DNA of 64,000 nucleotides from Quercus robur (Eukaryota > Streptophyta > Magnoliopsida > Fagales > Fagaceae), in the NCBI RefSeq assembly GCF_932294415.1, contig NC_065541.1, positions 51,686,290-51,750,289 of the forward strand. Reading direction: 5' to 3'. Shown piece by piece: positions 1 through 11,199 of the stretch. The notes beneath the pieces were generated by a model, which saw only the letters and a list, made by a program, of their open reading frames with translations, did not search any database and was not told the DNA's origin. Position 1 is the first letter of the stretch. Each line of letters starts with the position of its first letter. The position numbers and the translations under genes were made by a program.

Positions 1-56
1 TTAATATATGTATATTTTTTATCTACTGTAAGATTTTTTTCCCATTGGGAGACTAA

Positions 57-319
57 GTGTGTGTTTGTATTCAGCTTCTGCGTCCACGTTTAGCGTTTCA
101 CGCGTTTCAGCTGTTTTTTTTTTTTTTTAGCCGCACTTGTTGACTTTTTGTCCGTGAACAATGCATTTGTGCACTGTTCATGGACCCACAAATTACACTT
201 TTCAGCAACTTTTTCATTAAAAATGGGTCCCACAATACTATTCACATATTTAAAAATTATTTTGCTACAGTATTTTCAGTTTTCAGTTTCAGCAAAATAA
301 GTTCTATCCAAACACACCC
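57..319. mobile_element. Tourist-like (PIF/Harbinger) MITE
   Basis: A 263-bp non-coding element. Its ends are imperfect inverted repeats: left GTGTGTGTTTGTATTC and, on the opposite strand of the right end, GGGTGTGTTTGGATAG. It is flanked by TAA on both sides (54-56 and 320-322), the 3-bp target duplication typical of PIF/Harbinger and Tourist elements. It holds no coding sequence. Confidence 0.65.
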
Positions 320-354
320 TAAATGTGGTCCATATAGTTTTTATCCAAATCATT

Positions 355-921
355 TGCTCCGCTTGGGAGTTCATAAGGGAATGGAATGGAATGGAATGAG
401 ATGGTCATAAGGGAATGGAAAGGAATGTATTTAAGTTAGGGAAAGGAATAGAAAAGAATGGAATGGAATGGAATGGAATGGAATTAAGTAACCTTGATTG
501 GATGTTTTAAAATAAATGAATGAAAATAAATGGAATGTAAGTAATCCTGTTTGGGAGCAACATAGAGAGAATGGAATGGAATCATTTTATGACAATATTA
601 CTATTAGATCCCTATTTTAAAATAAAGGGTTGAATATATAAGGGTATTTTGGGAGTTTTAGTAAAAAATCATTAAATCTAATTTCATTCCCTCCCATTCC
701 TCCCAATTTCGGGGGGAATGAAAATTTGAGGTTTTAAGGGAATCGAGAGAAATGAGTGTTCCCTCCTACTCATTCCATTCCCTCTCACTTAAACTCCCAA
801 ACAAGGGAATGGACTTTTCATTCCCTCCATTAAAACTCCCAAAAGAGAAGGGAAGAATATTTTAAAATTATTCTTTTTATTCCTTTTCATTCCATTCCAT
901 TCCCTCCTTCCAAGCGGATAT
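355..921. mobile_element. Short Harbinger-type element with GGAATGG-rich ends
   Basis: About 567 bp. The left end contains CTCCGCTTGGGAG and the right end contains CTTCCAAGCGGA, forming diverged terminal inverted repeats, with ATT on both sides as a possible 3-bp duplication. Both arms are rich in GGAATGG/CCATTCC. The right half matches, in reverse, the left end of the much longer element at 56614-59085, including a CTCCCAAACAAGGGAATGG block. It therefore looks like an internally deleted, older member of that family. No coding sequence. Confidence 0.6.
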
Positions 922-1929
922 ATTCATTTTTATTTTTATTTGTTTAATAGTAAGATTGATAGATAAATACTCATCCTATTAAGAGTCTTTTTGTAAACAA
1001 ATGCTTATAAGGTTGTTTGGTAAATGTTTTTTGGTGAACATATGTACTTCTTGATAGAAGAGTATAAAACTATAAATTGAGAACTAACGTTAAATTGAAG
1101 GGACTCTAGTCTAGCACTGAAAAAACAAGTATTCTCCATCAAAGTGTTTATAAGGAAAATAAGGCTATATACCAAAAAATTCTTTTCCAATTCATTATTT
1201 TACATTTGGTTTTTTTTTTTTTTTTTTTCTCTATAAAACACTTGAACAACAATGATTGGTGGTATGTTTTAATTTCTTTCACTGTTTGGAATTTGAATTT
1301 CTCATATACGATATTAGCTAAAGACTCAAGGTTTGTTTTTGTATTTTACCCTTATTATATTTTTCAATGGCCAAATACCCTTTCAAGTAAGGGTGTGCAT
1401 AGATTGGGTTTAAGTGTCTTTTTCATTCCAATTTTACCTTGTTAGGATAGGTTGGGTTGGATTAGATTGGTGGGTTATTTTTGCATATTTCATACCTTGT
1501 AAAAAAATGGACTAATTACTTAAATTCTTTTTATAATAAATTATTACAATTCACTTAATATGCCTATCTATATGTTCAAATTTATTCTAAAAGTCCTTTC
1601 TTATCTTGGTATGCATATATGACATTCACCTATGATATGAATGATCAAAAACTCTATTAACAAATTAAAAAGCTCCTACAATTTGCAATAAACTTATTGT
1701 CATCTCAGTTAATTCTTCTTATAATTAACCTATACGAATATGTAGATTTGATAAACTTAAGTATGCACTCGAAATTTGCTTAATATCATTAGGATTCCTT
1801 TGGTTACGTACACCTTGCAATTAACTCCAGTAAAGTTTGAAAAATCCGTCTCAAGGAAAGAGGCATGTGTATTGATGAATATTAGTATTGGAGCCTGAAT
1901 TAGCATTGCAAAACTTCCCAGGTTTTATT
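922..1929. other. AT-rich spacer, no gene seen
   Basis: AT-rich sequence with short homopolymers. No reading frame with recognisable protein features, no tRNA and no clear inverted-repeat element was found. A degenerate GGGTGTGCATAGATTGGG stretch near 1388 may be the worn end of an old transposon. Confidence 0.5.
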
Positions 1930-2512
1930 CAAGGTTTTCAAACCTGGACTAGACTGGGAGGTCGGACCGTGACAACCAGGAACCAGGATGAAAATCGGTT
2001 TTTTAAGCATAAAGAACCGGATTTTTTGTTAATTCTATGAACCCCTAAAACTGGGGTTGGACCGCACGAACCGGTGACAAGAGCCGTGAACCCCTTAGCA
2101 TTTTTTTTTTTTTTAATAAAAACAACTTAACACAATTTTATTCTACTTAATTAAATTATCCATCTCTTACAAGGAATAAAATATATATATAATTAAAATC
2201 CTTCAAAGATATTCAACTTTACTTCAAAAATTAATCATAAATTTTAATGTTTTCATGATTTTTATTTTATTAAATTTCTTATTTAATTATTAAATATATG
2301 CTTGAAAATCATTAAATTTCCCTCACATATATAAATATATTGTCAATTTTGCTAGTTTTATAAATTTAATATCTATATTTAGACTTTAATTAATTATTAA
2401 ATTAATTATGACGTCATCACAATTCGACCCCGGTTCAACCTCGATTCGACCTCAAAAACCTTGAACCTCTCCCTTTTACGGTTCAATGAACGATCCGGGT
2501 CTGAAAATCTTG
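1930..2512. mobile_element. hAT-type non-autonomous element
   Basis: A 583-bp element whose ends are inverted repeats: CAAGGTTTTCAAACC on the left and, read from the other strand, CAAGATTTTCAGACC on the right. The flanks are GTTTTATT (1922-1929) and GTTTTATC (2513-2520), a 7/8 match that fits the 8-bp target duplication of hAT transposons. Inner arms carry related GGTCGGACCG/GGTTCAACC motifs. The middle is AT-rich and non-coding. Confidence 0.72.
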
Positions 2513-2717
2513 GTTTTATCTTCTTTGTAATGTTACTTTCATTGCAATATTGACTAGGAAAGCTCAATATGTCTTTTTTTTTTTTTTTAATATACAACTT
2601 TTTTTATGTACTATTTTAATTATTTTATGGGTTTCAACTGGAGAAATAAGATTCTTGTAATTACTTATTATTTAAATATATGTTATAATATAATTTGTTT
2701 TTCTTTTATGACTGGGT

Positions 2718-3037
2718 GAAGCTCTCAGGGACGGACTGAACCTGGCTAAACAGCTCAATCTAGAAAATATTTGTGTAGAAATGGATGCTGAATTTCTTGT
2801 TTACTTACTATCTAATTTATTTGTAGAAAATCTTATCCTAGAACCATTGTTATCTAATTGCAAGAACTTGATGAAGATGTTTCCTAACTGCATTGTGGCG
2901 CATGTGTACAGGGAAGCTAATAAATGTACTGATAAACTAGTTAGGATGGGGGCTGATCTTCAATCAAACCACTTTATTTTATATAACCCACCACTTGGTG
3001 GAAGACCTGCTGGCTAGTGATAAAGTTAGCCATATTT
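2718..3037 (+). pseudogene. RNase H-like C-terminal fragment, probable LINE 3' end
   Basis: An open frame from about 2718 reads like the end of a plant RVT_3-type RNase H domain. It has an EALRDGLNLA helix, the aspartate of VEMDAEF, and a final EANKCTDKLV motif where intact copies read EAN..AD.LA. The upstream part of the domain with the first catalytic aspartate is missing. Near 3000 the frame changes: the usual ending (PPL..DLLASD) continues in another frame after one apparent extra G. Plant L1-type LINEs end in this domain; a decayed host RNase H-like gene is the alternative. The Gypsy element is inserted directly behind it. Confidence 0.6.
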
Positions 3038-3042
3038 GTAAC

Positions 3043-3649
3043 TGTATGAACCAAGTACAAGACTTCTGGGCCTTAGGTTACTTGGGCTCACAATTTATTT
3101 GTAGTGGGCTTAAGGATTTCCTACAATGGGTCGTTCTCGGCAGAGAGACTTAAAGCAACACTCAATTTATACTCTCTCCTTGTCTGTTTTCTCTCCATTT
3201 TTCTGAACCCCTTCTTCTCCCAACTTTCTTCTATTTATAGCTAAGGTTAGTGGGAAGATTATGATTACAGCCACCGTTAGTGCTACTGGAGGTCCAATAT
3301 TATCTGATTAAAGTGGATGTTTAGGTGAAAGGGCGGTGCAGCATTTATGATCTTGGAACTTGGCTCCATCTTGACCGACTATGTTCGGCAACTCAGTTCC
3401 TTGGGAATATCACAATTTCCCGGGAACAGTTCATATATTTGACCGGGAACGTTTGTCCGATCACCTCTCGGAATTCAATACCCTGCGCTTGTTCGTACAT
3501 GAAGGAAGCTCCAAGAAGGGCGCAGGACGGCTGGACCTTTGCCCAAGGCTGGTATGGGACTCGGCCCAGGGCCTGTGTGGGATTGGGCCCAGGGCCTGTA
3601 TGGGACTGGACCCAGGGCCTGTATGGGCCTAGGATCTTGGTGCCGTACA
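3043..3649 (-). repeat. Left LTR (3' LTR of the minus-strand Gypsy element)
   Basis: 607 bp, starting TGTATGAACC and ending GTGCCGTACA. It is near-identical to the right LTR at 12871-13454 but longer, because it holds one more copy of an approximately 23-bp tandem unit containing CCCAGGGCCTGTATGGGA near its inner end. Confidence 0.95.
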
Positions 3650-3662
3650 ATAGCCCCCCCTT
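3650..3662 (-). other. Polypurine tract of the Gypsy element
   Basis: Directly inside the left LTR, the minus strand reads AAGGGGGGGCTAT. A purine run at this place is the plus-strand primer for reverse transcription, and it confirms that the element runs on the minus strand. Confidence 0.85.
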
Positions 3663-4141
3663 GATTCATACTCGGTCGCCGAGAAGAATCAAGGAGCTGT
3701 TTGGGCCTTTTAACCTCGGGAACCTTCTCGTCTGGGACTTATGACTGTTACTTTTTACTAATATTCTCAAAAGACGCGCCGTCTCGCGGCGCCAGGCGCA
3801 GTCGTCATTATTGCCTGACGGTTCGTGGACCGAAGCGGCGCGCGAATCGGTTACGTTTGGCAGTCGCTGGGTCGCTCGTAAATTGTGCCCATTTATTGCT
3901 TGATTAAACGTTTCTTCTCCCCCCACTTCTTTTTGGCTTTGTAAATAGTCCATCTCTGAACACCATTCCATTTTTCCTTCGCCTCTGATCTTTAGTGCTT
4001 ACTCTCTGCCGACCACATTTCTGTGCGCTCGCTTGCTCAGTGTTCTTTTCCTCCTTAGAACCCAAAGTAAGTCTTTCTTCCCCTTCCTGTTCCTTTAGCT
4101 TTGTTTCTTTGAGTTCACTTTTGTAGTTTTAGGCTTTATAG

Positions 4142-6453
4142 ATGGGTTACTCTTACCTTCTAGAATCCCCGGCTGCTTTGGCCACCTTTAGGAGTAAATT
4201 TAATATTCCCGATGACGTGGACATGGCTTACTGCCATGAGAGTGATATGGAATTCCACCGAGGGCAGGGTACAGCCTTCTTTCCTTTGATGTCCATTTTA
4301 GAAGGTGGGGTCAGGTTCCCCGTAGATCCCCTCTTGATAAGCACACTCACTTACTATGGGCTGTGCCCTGACCAGCTTCCCCCCAATTTTTACCGGGTAG
4401 TTAGTTGTGTCAGTAAGTTGAACCACACCTTTAACTTACAGTTAGACCACCATGATATTAACCAAATGTACAGCCTCTGTGGGAGCAAATCCACCAATTA
4501 TTACCTAAAGACAAGGGATGCTCGGGTACGGCTGATATCGTGCCTACCCGATTCGAATAGGAACTCCGCCGGGGAGTTCGTCAGGATGCGCGGCAATTGG
4601 TTTGCCGGGGAGATCCCTTGCCCCCTTACACGGCATGAAGTGGGTTCGTACCATCCCCTTCATATAATTGCTTTCCTCTGCCTCTTCTTTTCTTCTTATT
4701 GGAGTAAAAAAATTTTATTGTTAAAGGCTAATGCATCACCTGTTCTTTTGCAGACGGCAAAGTGTTTGTTCAGGACCTCAGAGCCGTCCACGCCAAGGAT
4801 TTAAACTTCGTCCTCCGTTCCGAGATATACGTGCATTAGGACGGACAACTCCAGGCCTCACACTTGATCCTCGGAGTGGAGCCGGTTTATTCTACTTGGC
4901 AGCCTTTCAAGCAGGCACTGATAGTTGACAGCCCCCTGCTATCATACATAGACGTCTGGTACGTAAATTTTTTGCCGCCGAAGTTTACAACTGGGGAAGC
5001 GAGGGAATTTGGTCGGCGGTTCACTGCCTCGGACGAGCTAGCTCCCCTGCGAGACGAGTCCGCGGAACAGGTATCTCAGTGCCTTAGAGAGAGAGCCCAC
5101 AAAGCCATACAGCAAGGGGACCAATCCCAAGAGCAGCCCCATCCCGAGAATCCACCCGCCGAGCCTTAACAGCAAGTGATAGAAGCGGCTGCCTTGCTAG
5201 CTGAAGCGATCCAACCCGGTGCAAGAATGGTGGCAAGGAGAGTCATGACCCTCGACCGGTTCGTGCCTGGTGCCTGGCAGCCCAACCAGCCCTCGCCTAC
5301 TCAGGGTCGGGGTCAAGCGTCTCAGCCTCCTCCCCCTTCGCAGTCCGGACGGGCCCGTAAGAAGCAGAAAGTAACCGAGCAACCTTCCACGAGCCCGGGG
5401 GATGCCGCAGTCCAGACTCCTCCCCGACCAATAGGTGGAATCGTTATCCGCGAGCCGCCAACCGAAGCTGGCACGGGGGGCGCGTCCTCCTCCCAAGTGG
5501 CTCCAGCGTGGGAGCCAAAGTTCCTTCTGGACGGCAAGCCATTGCCCTCAACCGCCTCTGTTCGAATGTGGGATAAGGGCGAGGGCGGTCGTATTGCCCA
5601 AACTTTGGCTGAAACTCTCCAACTTCCCGAGGACGAGCATGCTTTTGAGGATGGGTCCGAGGAGTCTGTGGGGCGCCGGTTAGAGTGGCACGCCATTGCG
5701 GTAATTCTTTTGTCTATCTACTCCTTCATATAGATTTCCTTTTGTTTCTTTTCTAACCTCCGTGCTTGCTAGGCCGTTCAACTGGCTCACATTGTGGCTG
5801 CCCGGGCACGGGAGCTTGATGAGGAAAACGAGCGCGAGAAGGTGGCGCGGGAGTCAGCAGTGAAAACGGCTAAGGAAAAGCTGAAAATTGCTGAGTCTGC
5901 TGAGAAGAAGGCTGCTGCTGCGGAGAAGTACCGGGCATTGGCCAAAAAAAGGTATGCGGAGCTCCTGACCAAGCAAAATGAGACGGAAGTCAAATTAGCC
6001 GAGGCCATCAGCCTTAACACTTCCAATGCCGATGAGATAGCCGATCTTAGGGCAGGCTTGGCGGCCGCGGAACAAAAGTGGTATGACATAGGTTTTGCCG
6101 ATGCCGAGAATTCCGCAGAGCCGGTGGTGGCTCGGGCTCGGAATATGGGTTTCGAGGCCGGGTGGTTTGCCGCTCTTCAGGCAATGGGAGTTCCTGAAGA
6201 TTTGCCGCTGAGAGACCCCGGCCAAATTCCATTTCCGAACCCTGTACCTGCCGTCCAGGACGCCCCGGCTGCTTTTGACGAGGAGGAGACGGCCAGTATG
6301 AGGGAGCTGGTTGAGCAAATCGATTCTCACGCCGAGCCCGAGGAAATGAAGGCCACGAGCATCCCGACTGTGCAGGAGCTTCTCGGTAAGGGCCAGCCTT
6401 TTCTCCTGACCGTCCAGCAGGAAGTGACACCGCCGACCCAACCTCCCAGCTGA
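4142..6453 (+). CDS. Antisense accessory reading frames of the Gypsy element
   Basis: Three long GC-rich coding blocks run rightward, opposite to gag-pol, between the 3' LTR and integrase. The first (from 4142) resembles the plant 'putative gypsy type transposon' domain, with a conserved FNIPDDVDM region and a later FVRMRGNWF. The middle block is Pro/Ser/Gly-rich with a basic KKQKV stretch. The last (about 5794-6453) is strongly coiled-coil, Ala/Glu/Lys-rich, then acidic. Gaps between blocks look intron-like, one bounded by GTAATT and TTGCTAG (about 5701-5772). Antisense accessory frames at this position are known from Tat-lineage elements; their function is not established. It is a fossil part, and whether it is still expressed cannot be told. 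Confidence 0.75.
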
Positions 6454-6839
6454 TTTTACTTTTATTTACTAGCTTATTTTTATTTTATTGGTTTTATTTG
6501 CTTATGTCACCGGGATGTGGTGATTGAACAATTGCCTTAATTTATTGGTTTTATTTGCCCACGTCACCGGGGTGTGGTGGCTAAACGATTGCCTTTATTT
6601 GTTTAATTAGTAGTCCGTTTTCTTTTTCCGTTTCAATTTGTTGAATGAATTTATATCTATTTGTGTTTTGCTTGAATCATACCAGTGCTATGGCCACTTA
6701 ATAGAATGGTACCCCCGAAAACCTGTTGTGCGGCGCTGTGGGTAATTTGAGAGCGCTATTGGACTTAGTATTTGTAAAAGGGTTAGGTTTTTATCAAGTT
6801 TTGGTTTAACCGAGAATTGTGTTTTCGTCCTTAGAGTAT

Positions 6840-7330
6840 TCGTTTGTAAGGTTTCCACTTGTTCGGATATTTGATTTTAACCGAGAATCAAGTTTCCGTC
6901 CTTATAGATTTATTTGTAAGGTTCCCACCTGCTCGGCGATTTTGGTCGAGCCGAGGGTCAGGGTTCTGTCCTTAGGATTTATTTGTAAGGTTTCCACCTG
7001 CTCGGCGATTTTGGTCGAGCCGAGGGTCAGGTTTCTGTCCTTAGGATTTATTTGTAAGGTTTCCACCTGCTCGGCGATATTGATCGAGCCGAGGGTCAGA
7101 TTTCTGTCCTTAGGATTTATTTATAAGGTTTCCACCTGCTCAGCGATATTGATCGAGCCGAGTGTCAGGTTTCTGTCCTTAGGATTTATTTGTAAGGTTT
7201 CCACCTGCTCGGCGATATTGATCGAGCCGAGTGTCAGGTTTCTGTCCTTAGGATTTATTTGTAAGGTTTCCACCTGCTCGGCGATATTGATCGAGCCGAG
7301 GGTTAGGTTTCTGTCATTAGAGATTTATTG
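6840..7330. repeat. 69-bp minisatellite inside the Gypsy element
   Basis: About seven tandem units with a 69-bp period (TATTTGTAAGG starts at 6911, 6980, 7049 and onward to 7256). Each unit contains CCACCTGCTCGGCGAT and TCGAGCCGAGGGTCAG, which form a short CTCGGC/GCCGAG inverted pair. The first unit is more degenerate. Tat-lineage elements are known to carry tandem repeats between integrase and the 3' LTR, and such repeats sometimes seed satellite DNA. Confidence 0.92.
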
Positions 7331-7499
7331 GCGATTCTCTTGGTGTGCGGTTACAGAGTCAAAAACAGCATATACAAAAAAGTTCATCATGCTCTTAATT
7401 CTAATGGGATACAAGTTCTTGCTTACACCGATGATTATGCGTAGAATTTCTTCAAGTTGTTGGCGTTCCATGGTCGGGGGAGCGGCCTCTCGTCAAGGT

Positions 7500-8700
7500 C
7501 TTCCAAGTAGTAGGCCCCTGCACCCGCGATGGCTGTGACTCTGTATGGTCCCTCCCAACTCTGAGCAAGCTTCCCTGCAGCCATGTCCCGCATGTTCCCC
7601 ACTACCCTTCTTAACACTAGTTCCCCAGCACGGAATTCCCTGGCCTTTACATTTCGGTTATACCTTTGGGCCAACTTCTGCTGATACTCGGCAAGCCGTA
7701 CGGTCGCGGCCTCCCTGCATTCTTCTAGCCAATCCAAATGTTCTATCATCAGGTCGGCGTTCTGTACGGGGTCAAACCCGGTGACCCGTGCACTGCATAA
7801 GCTCACCTCGGTCGGTATCACTGCTTCTGCTCCGTATGTCAGAGAAAACGGGGTTTCCCCCGTGGATCTCCTGGGGGTCATGCGGTAGGCCCATAAAACA
7901 CTGGGTAGCTCTTCTGCCCATCTTCCTTTCGCTCCATCCAACCTTCTCTTGAGCCCGTTCAAAATAGTCTTGTTCACTGCTTCAACTTGGCCGTTGCTTT
8001 GTGGATATGCCGGGGTTGAATACTTGTTCTTGATGCCGAGCTCGCTGCAAAAGGTCCGAAAAGCGTTGCTGTCGAACTGTAGCCCATTGTCTGTCACTAG
8101 CGAATTCGGCACCCCAAACCTTGTAACTATGTTTTTCCATACAAATTTTTTCACGTCAGTATCCCGGATATTAGCCAAGGCTTCAGCTTCAGCCCACTTT
8201 GTGAAGTAATCTACAGCCACCAATACAAAACGGCGGTTCCCCGTTGCTCGGGGGAATGGCTCGAGGATGTCAAGCCCCCATTGTGCAAATGGCCACGGGC
8301 TGCTGACAGGATTTAGACGTCCTGCCGGCTGATGGATCATTGGGGCGTGCTTTTGACATTGTTCGCAACTCCGAACGTATTCGGCGGCGTCCTTCTGCAT
8401 CTGTGGCCACCAAAACCCCTGTGTCATTGCTCTGTGTGCTAAAGATCGTCCCCCAGCATGCCCGCCGCACACTCCCTCATGCAGCTCGGTCAGAAGCTCC
8501 TTGACTCTTTCGGGATGCAGGCACAAGAGGTAAGGGCCCGCGAAGGACCTTCTGTACAACTTTCGGTCCGAAGACAGCCAGTACCTGGGAGCCATTTGTC
8601 GAATCTTGTTGGTCTCGGCCTCACCCTTTGGAACTTTATCTTCGGAAAGGAAGTCTATGATCGGGTTCATCCAACAAGGCCCGGCCACCGCCACCTGTGC
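7500..8700 (-). CDS. Integrase region of the Gypsy element
   Basis: Translated on the minus strand this shows a zinc-binding region ending CEQC, then the catalytic core: WGLDILEPF with the first Asp, VTDNGLQFDS with the second Asp, and the downstream Glu in SNGQVEAVNK. These are the D, D, E triad of retroviral-type integrases. The C-terminal part reads ELVLRRVVGN and WEGPYRV as in other plant Gypsy integrases. No chromodomain is seen, which fits the Tat lineage. Fossil part of the element at 3043-13454. Confidence 0.9.
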
Positions 8701-8799
8701 AACCTCTACTCCGGCCTGGTCGAGAACACTCTTCACACAGATGCTTGGCTCCCTTATAAGTTCTATTGTGATATGCCTTGGCGTGTCCTCGGTAGCCGA

Positions 8800-9650
8800 T
8801 GAAGCTAACGTGGCAAGAGAGTCAGCGTGCTTGTTTTGTGACCGGGCTACCTGGGATATTTTTACCGTTCCAAACTGACCGATAATTTGCTTTGCCGTAC
8901 TTAGATAAGCTTTCATTCGGGGGTCCCGAGCCTCGAAGTCCCCAGTGATCTGATAAACAACCAGTCGAGAGTCTGAGTAGATCTCCACGTCCTTTGCGCC
9001 CAGATGCAATACTGCCCTCAACCCGGCCAGTAGGGCTTCATATTCGGCTTCGTTGTTCGAGGCTTTGAACCCCAATCTAAAGGAGTGTTCCAGTCGTATA
9101 CCCTCAGGGGTGATTATGACAATACTAGCCCCGACCCCCATAGCATTTGATGCGCCGTCCACAAATAACCTCCACGGCCGAATCTCCGCACTACAGATTA
9201 CCTTGCCTTCATTCTTGGGTGTAAATTCTGCGATGAAATCGGCGAGAACCTGTCCCTTCACCGAGCTTCTAGGTCGGTATCTTATGTCAAACGATCCCAA
9301 CTGAGTCCCCCATTTGGCAATCCGTCCTGTGAAGTCGGATCTCTTCAACAGTGACTGCAATGGATACTCGGTGAGGACGAACACTGTGTGTGCCTGGAAG
9401 TAATGTGGTAACTTCCTCGTGGCGTGCACCAGGGCCAAAACTAACTTTTCAAGAGGCAGGTACCTTGTCTCGGCATCGACCAAGGTTTTGCTCACGTAAT
9501 ACACCGGCATTTACACTCCCCGGTCCCTTAGTAACACAGCACTTACGGCATGATCGGTGACTGCAAGGTACATAAACAGATCCTCCCCGGGCTCCGGGGC
9601 CGTCAACCTCGGCGCCTTTGCCAAATATTCCTTTAGTTCTTGAAAAGTTT
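8800..9650 (-). CDS. RNase H pair of the Gypsy element
   Basis: Two RNase H-like regions lie in tandem. The first, next to the reverse transcriptase, has the YVSKTLVDAETRYLPLEKL region of Ty3-type RNase H. The second starts WRLFVDGASNAMG and continues SNNEAEYEALLAGL, IYSDSRLVVYQI and a final KHADSLATLAS. This is the archaeal-type RNase H (aRNH) with its Asp, Glu, Asp, Asp set. A second, archaeal-type RNase H is a diagnostic trait of Tat-lineage plant elements. Fossil part. Confidence 0.9.
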
Positions 9651-9699
9651 CTTCGCAGCTTTCGTCCCATCGAAATCCCTTCCACTTTTTCAGAAGCTG

Positions 9700-10640
9700 A
9701 TAAAACGACCGGCAGCGATCGGCAAACTTGGAGATAAATCGGTTCAGGGCGGCTAACATTCCAGTGAGCACTTGTACCTCTTTGGGATTGCTTGGTGGTT
9801 TGAGGCGGTTCACGGCTTCTATTTGATCGGGGTTAGCTTCTATTCCCCGAGTAGAGATCAGATATCCCAGGAACTTACCAGCCCCCACTCTGAAAGTGCA
9901 CTTCTCGGCATTCAGGCGCAATTTGTGCCGACGTAGTATCTCGAACACTCCCCGAAGATCTTCGGTATGCTGTGACTCAATTCTGCTTTTTACCACCATA
10001 TCGTCGATATAAACTTCAACCGTGCATCCAATTTTTTCTCGGAACATTCTCGTCATCATTCGCTGATATGTAGCCTCGGCGTTCTTCAATCCAAACGGCA
10101 TGACCTCGTAGTGATAGTTCGCATTCGGGGAGATAAATGCTGTCTTTTCTCGGTCTTTGGGCGCCAGGGCAATCTGGTGGTAGCCCTGGAAGGCATCTAG
10201 GAAGCTCATCCTCGGGTGCCCGTATGTTGCATCTACTAGCTGGTCAATCTTGGGCATCGGGAATGGGTCCTTGGGACATGCCTTGTTCAAGTCTATGAAA
10301 TCCACACAAACTCTCCATTTCCCGTTCTTCTTCTTCACCACGACAGTGTTTGCCAACCACTTCAGGAAGAATATCTCCTTTATGGCTCCTGCCTCCTTTA
10401 GCCGCTGTACCTCCAGGTTTACTGCATCGACGTGTTCTTTTGACGCTCTTCTCGGTCTCTGCTTCTTCGGGGGGAATAATGGATCCACGTTGAGTCTGTG
10501 GACAATGAATTCGGGATCTACGCCGGGCACTTCATAAGGGCTCCATGCGAAAACATCTATGTTGTGCAACAGGAACAACAACATCTCTACCCTTTCCCGG
10601 TCATTCATGCTTGTACCTATCTGGAAATATCTGTCAGTAT
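9700..10640 (-). CDS. Reverse transcriptase region of the Gypsy element
   Basis: The minus-strand translation shows ordered reverse transcriptase motifs: FLKWLANTVVVKKKNGKWR, then CVDFIDLNKACPKD, the fingers/palm SFLDAFQGYHQI with a catalytic Asp, and VEVYIDDMVV, the YIDD box with the other two catalytic Asp residues. The LNKACPKD wording is typical of Tat-lineage Gypsy elements. Fossil part. Confidence 0.93.
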
Positions 10641-10789
10641 CTGGGAGAATTCTTACCTTCAGCACCTCCTCAGCAACGTCCGCCCCAGTTTCCCCCGGGG
10701 GTTTCTGTAATTGCTATGCAGTCTCTTTCTCGGCATGCTCAGCCTGACCGAGCTGCTCCTTTTCCTACCTGACCGCGGCTACAAGGCAT

Positions 10790-11130
10790 TGCTTCGCCAC
10801 CTGTTGGTTCCCCCTTACCTCTGCAACTCCATACTCGGTAGGAAATTTTACTTTCACGTGAAGGGTGGACGGAACAGCCCCCATGGCGTGAATCCACGGC
10901 CTTCCCAGGATTGCGGTGTAAGGTGCGAATGATCGGACTACTATGAATGTAACTACAACTCCCTTGCCTTCCATGTCCACTGGGAGAGAGATTTGCCCCT
11001 CGGGAATCACAACTCTCCCGTCAAACGAGACCAATGGCGTGTCATACTTCGCCAAATCCTGGGTCTTTAACCCGAGCCCTTCGAAGAGGTCCGGGTACAT
11101 GACGTCAGCCCCGCTACCTTGATCAATCAT
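10790..11130 (-). CDS. Aspartic protease region of the Gypsy element
   Basis: A retropepsin-like region with the active-site wording MIDQGSGADVMYPDLF, close to the DQGSSADI signature of plant Gypsy proteases, and a downstream flap and ILGRPWIHAMGAVPS segment typical of the C-terminal half. It lies between gag and the reverse transcriptase as expected. Fossil part. Confidence 0.88.
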
Positions 11131-11199
11131 CACCCTCTTCACCAAGAATCAGCCTATCCGGGCTGTCACCACCAAAGCATCGTCGTGAGGTTGGATCGT

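Noticed and set aside
355-921. GGAATGG repeats resembling classical satellite DNA
   Set aside because: They are the arms of a Harbinger-type element with a related long copy at 56614-59085, not a satellite array.
6819-7538. 239-residue plus-strand frame with repeated FICKVSTCSAIL
   Set aside because: It is the translation of the 69-bp minisatellite (a multiple of three), running into the reverse strand of integrase.
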